Source of the DNA: Spongilla lacustris
Lineage: Eukaryota > Porifera > Demospongiae > Spongillida > Spongillidae
NCBI GenBank assembly: GCA_949361645.1
Contig: OX442415.1
Coordinates: 4,380,148-4,444,147, forward strand
Reading direction: 5' to 3'
DNA: 64,000 bases
This document shows, one piece after another, positions 57,991-64,000 of this stretch; positions within the stretch are counted from its first letter, which is position 1, and every line of letters begins with the position of its first letter. The position numbers were made by a program, and so were the translations under genes. The notes under the pieces were generated by a model. That model saw only the letters and a program-made list of their open reading frames with translations. It searched no databases and was not told the origin of the DNA.

Positions 57991-58984
57991 TTCGTTTTCA
58001 GAAGATACCACATGGTATGAAAGAACACTATTCAGAATGCTATGGTCATAATAATGGATTCCTGCATGCATTTTTGTTATTAAACTGTCTATAGTGGTTT
58101 ATTGTATACTCATGTACGTGATTGGTTAGTTATATGGTGTCATACCGAATTATTGATACACTCTATATGTATTACTCCATCTCTTGGTGGGCAGACTTCT
58201 TATTCAGACATCAACTACAATAAGGGTGCAATAATGTTCACATGCATTGGATCTGGTGCAACAAATCAATACGAAGTACTGAAATTGAAATGACTTTATG
58301 TTCCATTTTCACCACACATTAAGCACATGCATGTATCTTCCAGCCCTTGGGGAAGTAGATTCCATCACGTTGATGCTCATGGATCATCTTGGCTCTTGCA
58401 CGGTCGCAATAGTACAACATTATTGAACTACATATCAATTATGTAAAATAATCAATTGGCTTGACAGGGACCCATTGCTGGCCATCTGTTGCCCTAGCAG
58501 GAACATAGGTGCAAATTTGCAAACCAAATTGCAATGGAATGTGCCACTAATGATAGTATGCATGTAGATGCATATCAGATATTCATTATACATCACATTA
58601 ATTGGTTATAGTTAGTTTCCACGACGACTGGGAACATGCACACCCACTGGTTGGAATAATTCAGTGGTGGCAGATGGGAATAATACACGTTTCAGGCATT
58701 TACTGACCTTTTTTTAAAATGAAGGAATTGTAACGTCAAACAATTGCACAAAAAAATTGCATTTACAAACGCATAATTGGTGTGGTTTCTAACTGTAATG
58801 TACCTCGTTCCCAGTTTCTGTGGAAACTACTGGCATGATATTTGATTATAAGAGCCAAAATGATAGCCCCATAAGACATTAACTGGTGGGCATTAATAAG
58901 GCACCTCCTCTTACAGTGTGCTTATGGAGGAATCCTTTTCACATATCATCCTCTGTGGTGTATGCTCCAAGTTGTATATTGCAG

Positions 58985-59079
58985 CACTTTTTGTGGGAGT
59001 AACCATTGGAGCTGTTGTATTAACTGGATTCAGTATTGGAATAGCTATATCAAACGTTACATTCTTAGGAGAAAAGCAC
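58985..59079 (+). CDS. Transmembrane exon of an unknown receptor-like gene
   Basis: Exon between acceptor TTGTATATTGCAG and donor CAC|GTAAGT. It encodes LFVGVTIGAVVLTGFSIGIA, a single hydrophobic helix of about 20 residues, then SNVTFLGEKH. Candidate exons 59289-59406 and 59521-59633 follow. An upstream ectodomain exon may lie near 58190-58290 (GAIMFTCIGSG), but this is weak. The gene is unknown to me, and the decayed downstream exons suggest that it is no longer functional. Confidence 0.4.
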
Positions 59080-59288
59080 GTAAGTTTTTACAGAAACATG
59101 TTTATCATCACAATCAGAACTGAAATTACAAAAACAAGGTAATATGCTGGCAGATATGTATATTTAAACAATAAGTGATACAGTGACTAATAATAATAAT
59201 AAACAATATTAAGTGACTAATTTTTACCTACCAACAGACACTATTTGTGTATGTTTTATTCATACATACCCTCATCTATGTTATACAG

Positions 59289-59406
59289 GTGAAATTGGAC
59301 ATCCCTTGCTACACAGACGTGGCATGTCTTAATTCAAGGTATCACCATCTCTGCCCCAAATGATGAGGTTCAGTACAGTGCAGTAAAAGCTCCACATACT
59401 GAGGAA
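59289..59406 (+). pseudogene. Candidate cytoplasmic-tail exon, duplicate 1
   Basis: Between acceptor TTATACAG and donor GAA|GTAAGT. It begins VKLDIPCYTDVAC. An indel relative to duplicate 2 shifts it so that the rest reads in another frame (APNDEVQYSAVKAPHTEE). Confidence 0.4.
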
Positions 59407-59520
59407 GTAAGTTATTGCTTTGCAACATATGTAAAGGATAACTTCAAGTTGTTTAGATATAGCCCTTACATCTTAAGAGTATATTCTATTTACTTTGAAA
59501 TATTAATAACTATTACCTAG

Positions 59521-59633
59521 GTGAAATTGGAAAAACCTTGCAATACTGATGTGGCATGTCATCCAATCATTTCAATTCCTGTCCCCAATAATGATCAAGT
59601 TCAATAGAGTGCTGAAAAAACCTTCCTAAAGCA
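59521..59633 (+). pseudogene. Candidate cytoplasmic-tail exon, duplicate 2
   Basis: Between acceptor ATTACCTAG and a GTAAGTT donor. It begins VKLEKPCNTDVACHP and stops at TAG after DQVQ, where duplicate 1 has a Tyr codon (EVQY). It is a tandem exon duplication with independent damage in each copy. Confidence 0.4.
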
Positions 59634-61540
59634 GTAAGTTGCAGCTGATGGGAGAACCTAGCTGATGGGAGAACCTAGCCACTCCCACTATTGGCCCCCT
59701 CCCTCTCATTTCCACCCCACATACATTTGTCTATGCAATATATCACACATTGTCAACACTGGGATCATTTGGATTATGAAGGGTTAAGCTGCTATGTGTG
59801 TGTATTTTTTATTCATTAAAAACAAATCAAAAATCTTTTCTATGCCATTTCTGTTGCAACATCAGGTGTCTTTGGATCAGATGCCTTTAAGTGATTTGGC
59901 CTGCTGAATGAAAGCTGCAACTAGAGCTGTACCAACACATAACTTATCCAGCAAACCATCAGTGTTGATTGTTATTTAGATGCAGTGTAGTCATAATGAT
60001 ACAGAAACGTGAGTAAAGAACAAGGATACCATTTCACAGTATAAACGAGAAGGTTGGTGTTTAAAGGCACTAGTAGTGTTGTAGTACATGTCCTCCACAT
60101 TCTCCTCAGCCTCCATCAAGGTCTTCATCATCTGGTACCACCCTCTCCAACACCTTTACCTTACAATCTATCTACCTCACCCTTTTAGCATGGCTTGTTA
60201 GCACAAATGTTTTGGTTTTCAAGATCTATGTTAAAACAAGGAGGTTTGAACCTTTAATAAAATGAAATAATTTGAGGCACTAAGGTAGGCACTTGATTAA
60301 ACGTGACTGTAATGAATTTGTTACAGTTGTGGGAAGTAATCATGTGATGAAAGTGATTGATAAAAACAATTTATACAGGGTGTCCACGAATGAACGCAAC
60401 GCTTTTGAACGAGAATAACTTTTGTTAGGAGAAAGAAAAAATCTCATATTTTGAAAGTAAGTTAGTCGGTTTCCTCAAATTTTTTTGCATCCATTTAATT
60501 AATACATTATTAATCATGCTGATTAATTTTAATAAGCAGAACAAATTAACTGATTTTGAAAGTTCGTATGTGTTCAAATATCGATTGTGAAGCTTCGTTT
60601 AATATACTGGATTTTTTTTACATTCACAATTAAACCTACGACCCACTGCTTATTTCTCGTCGGGTACGCATGCGCACATGACCAGGTCCTAAGACTTATT
60701 TTGTAAAGCAGTCTCAGTCACGTGATACAATTGGGAGACGGATCTTTTTTTTTTTAAAGCAATGCCCCACCTCCTACGTGGGTGTAAAGAGCTAATTACA
60801 TGTTTCCATCCAATGAGGTGCGCACCAATTAGCACAATCGTACAGACAGACACTACTACGGCAGACCTGCGGCAAACTCTCACGCATTTCGCGGGAGACT
60901 CACGCATTTACAGCCACTCTCACGCACTCCCGCTAGCCATGTCCATTCTCACGCATATCCGCCTACGTCTTGCAGAAATATTTTTGCACCGTATCCATGA
61001 GAAACGCAGGGAAATTTAGTCAATTTTTGGGCAAACTGAGAAACGATTAATTCCTTCTACAACGAATTGCTTGATGTTGAGTGCATGGAGATTTCACTAC
61101 ATGTACCATTATGAGGCAGATTCCTTTTTTTTTGGGGGCATCTCAAACAGATATACCATTGGCTCAAAACGTCATTGCATAGTTGAGTGGTTCTAGCTTT
61201 ATCGCGTAAGAGGTACAGATTTTAACATATCCATTCTAGAGTGTTACAAAAATTGCGTAAAAACTGTATGAAACGTCGTGAAAATGGTTTAAAATTGAGG
61301 CTCTAAGTTAAATACATGTAATCATCTCTCAAGTTAGGAGTGATAGACATTACCGCCAGTGAAATGTTGCGTGGGCAGACTTCAAGAATCTTCCTGTATG
61401 TCTTACTAAATAACAGACCATGGCTCTATCCAGGCAGGTACAGACTGGATTTGAAGGTCTCCGCTGTCAGTTAGAATCAATAATGAACTATAGAAGCTTT
61501 GGCTTGTTTGAAAGAAAAAAATGCTGCACCCTCCTACAGT
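59634..61540. other. Intergenic, no gene supported
   Basis: Contains the phrase ACAGGGTGTCCACGAATG at 60376, resembling the end of a DNA transposon, but I found no partner end. At 60870-60960 the phrase CTCACGCA recurs several times. The remainder is AT-rich and unassigned. Confidence 0.45.
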
Positions 61541-61548
61541 TGTGTAAC

Positions 61549-62758
61549 TAGGGTGTGTAACCGGTTATCAGGTTATTCGGGTTATTCGGATATTCGCAAA
61601 AACCTATCCGTTCGAATAGTAATTTAGCATTATTCGGAAAAATCGATTATTGGATTTGTTCTATTCGAAATAACCGGTTTGTGAATCTCAATTCGGAGGT
61701 ACTTAGGTATTCGTCGTCCGCATCGACAATTCGCCCATTATTCGAATACCTTTTTATGACGATATCCGGATACGTGTTACGATATATTACATGTACGATA
61801 ATAATTACTTCTAATTTGAAACGTAACGTTAATAACGTCACTGTTGTTACTATTTATATATACGTGGGGACGAGATCAGATGTACGGGCAGTACTAATTC
61901 GAACTACTAGCCAACAGATCTCCCTGGCCCTCTTCATGAGTCATGACGACGGACAGCCCCAGCTACAAATAAAAGTTAGTTCGCTAACTTCGCTTAGTGC
62001 ATTTCGAACTAGCTGGTTTCTTGCATCAATGTCTCTGAGCTGATATTGCCGCGATCGTTCTACTTAGTTACTAGTATTTTCAAAACTTGCGATGGTGAAA
62101 CGGAGGCTGCATGGCTGGTGGTGCGTAAACTTCATCTGTGGAGAATTCTACTCTATTGGCATCGGGTACGATGTGTACGTAGACCTCAGCGTGGCCACGC
62201 TAACTTATAGTAGGTCAGGACAGGCCCATCTAGGTATGTGGTTAGGCCAAGCGATTTAGGCCTATGTAGGTAGTTGTGGTTGTGTGCTGAGTGCATCTGG
62301 TGTGATGTGAGTAGCTGTGGATGCATGCTATACTGATCTGGTGTAATGTGGGTAGTTTTAGGAGGGTATCTGACCAGTGTGATGGGGTAGCTGTGGTTGT
62401 GTGATGGGGGTAGCTGTGGTTGTGTGATGGGGGTAGCTATGGTTGTGTGCCTCATGAGGGCACTGGTGTGATGGGGGTAAGTGTGTTGTGTGCTGAGGGA
62501 CATTTGGTGTTATGGTTTAGCTCTAGGAGGGTAACTGGTGTGACGTGTGTTTTTAGGTGGCTCAGTGAGCAGAAAACCTGAATAACCTAGGTATTCGGCT
62601 GGCAAATTGTCAAAACCTATTCGGAAAAATCGATTTTCTTTTTTCAAGTATTCGGAAAAATTGATTTTCAGATCCAGAAAAACCTGAAAAATCGATTAGT
62701 GTTTTAAAAGTATTCGGAAAAATCGATTTTCATTATTCAGGGGAGGTTACACACCCTA
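61549..62758. mobile_element. Non-autonomous hAT-like transposon, copy 2 (8-bp TSD TGTGTAAC)
   Basis: Same ends and interior as the element at 11839-13027 and same orientation. The eight bases TGTGTAAC lie on both sides (61541-61548 and 62759-62766). Size is 1,210 bp, and the interior minisatellite differs in unit number. There is no transposase. Confidence 0.88.
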
Positions 62759-62766
62759 TGTGTAAC

Positions 62767-64000
62767 CAATGTTTAATGCAGTAATACTCGAGGTGGTGGG
62801 AAACGTGACCCCGAAAAGTGTACCCGAGGGCATTTTCCACATCAGAAACTATGTCCCGGTTCGACCTTTTCATGCAACAGGGAGTCATGAATAAAAAACC
62901 ATTCCAAAAAAAGTATAAATTACAAATGGGTGAGCTTTCTGATTATATATTTTTCCAACCAAAAATAACATAGGAGGGAGTATTCAATATCCACAATGCC
63001 CCCAGATTTCCCCGCGTTTCTCGGGGATGCAGTGTTATTTTATTACTTCTGTCTTCGTTTAACCATAGAGGATTGGGAACCGTGCACGTGATCCATAGAC
63101 TTGCGCGACGACTCCGATGTTGATTGTGACAGTGTGTTTAGTTAACTTGCTTGTTGTACGTCAACTGTATTTTTGAAAGTAATGACCTTTTAATCATCAC
63201 CTGTGATAGAGTAGTGCGCTGCTATGTTCATGTAGGTAGTTCCAAAGCAGAAAGTTTATCATCTTTGATGCTCACGCATTACAACCCTAAAATTGCCCAT
63301 TTCCTGCAAAATCATGCCCAAGCTCAAGCACGTTTTCAAAGCACAGTTGGCAGGTCTGCTACGGGCTGATAAGAATTTGACATGCAATGCCATTCTGTGA
63401 GTTAGGAAAACAGAGACGCACACGTGTATACACGCAAAAATCAAATCTAAAAAGATTAACGCTCTCTTCGCAGCACACAGTAATTTGTGCGCATATCTGA
63501 TTATGTCTCTTAACTAGCTAAGTAGCTAAGATTCCGTTGAGCCAAACTAATGCTACATATGGGTACTGCCTGTGCCGGATTAAAGAATACTCTTGTGTTA
63601 TGTGAAGTGCCATTTAATACTATAAGGAAAGCCTCATGTCATACATATGTGAAGGGTCAGAGAGTATTCAAGCCTCCATGCGCATCCAGTAAAGTGATTA
63701 ATTGTGCATGCTGTTAAGCTAGGTATTCGCTTTGTAAATCTAATAAGGAGGTGCTTTCATTTATAATGTAGCGTGAGTTTCTAGCTGTGAGTGTTATTAA
63801 GGTTAAAAGTAGTCTCTACTAAAAAATACACCTGCAGGTTTTAATTAGATGATAGCAAAGGTTGCAGTTTTAAAGAAAAGTGGGTACAAGCCATATTTCT
63901 AGTTCCAGATCATAGTGTGTGCTGTTGCTTGGACCCTTTGCATGAAAGATCGGAAGTACGATAACGTCACGTCCGGAGTAAAAACCACACCTTGGCAACG
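62767..64000. other. Intergenic, no gene supported
   Basis: Short open frames only. No domain, intron chain or RNA gene recognised before the window ends. Confidence 0.5.

Noticed and set aside
60376..60480. DNA transposon end ACAGGGTGTCCACGAATG
   Set aside because: No matching inverted end or target duplication was found nearby.

Overview
The window looks like nuclear DNA of an early-branching animal, most likely a demosponge. The genes that can be read have GT-AG introns, many of them short. They belong to families I associate with sponge and cnidarian genomes: a tyrosine-kinase-like kinase with a coiled-coil tail, a KRBA2-like integrase gene, a duplicated secreted cysteine-rich protein, and a membrane protein with the NLDLGI..CFYDGMD motif. 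Short ACATGTA-type motifs, (TG)n, (GGGA)n and long homopolymer C tracts are everywhere. There are no prokaryotic operons, and I saw no rRNA or tRNA gene.

Layout. 1-7.3 kb is non-coding with remnants of inverted-repeat elements. 7.3-10.6 kb (+) is a two-exon secreted subtilisin of the proteinase K type with all catalytic residues. 10.6-18.2 kb holds diverged tandem repeats, a non-autonomous hAT-like element with an 8-bp target duplication, and a segmental duplication of the kinase gene's 3' flank. 18.2-24.8 kb (-) is a kinase gene whose exons join in phase (kinase domain, two coiled-coil exons, then a 3.5-kb exon of about 49 Gly/Gln-rich repeats). 25.5-26.4 kb has a GACGGTC-rich repeat and two perfect palindromes. 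26.5-30.5 kb (+) is a multi-exon integrase gene of the KRBA2/Ginger-like type, with a Cys-rich segment and a Ulp1-like fragment at its 3' end; one frameshift is visible. 30.5-37 kb is dispersed repeats, a lone FN3 exon and a LINE 3' end. 37.5-42.5 kb is a tandem duplication of an intronless secreted Cys-rich gene (two copies about 97% identical), with a decayed membrane-protein gene and a LINE fragment between them. 44.5-48.4 kb is a Ty3/Gypsy element with LTRs, lacking gag, with its integrase segment inverted and an 803-bp foldback element inserted in it. 48.9-55.6 kb is a palindrome-rich element carrying an apparently intact Tigger/pogo transposon. That transposon's terminal inverted repeats are about 1 kb long and include the 3' end of the transposase gene. 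56.1-57.1 kb is a cathepsin L-like pseudogene. 57.3-59.6 kb is a (GGGA)n-linked repeat and decayed receptor-like exons. 61.5-62.8 kb is a second copy of the hAT-like element.

The genes do not form one pathway. The window is a repeat-rich region in which two proteases (one dead), a kinase and secreted or membrane proteins sit among transposons. The most unusual items are the kinase with the 49-unit repeat tail, the Tigger element with 1-kb inverted repeats, the integrase/Cys-rich/Ulp1-like gene, and the inverted block in the Gypsy element.
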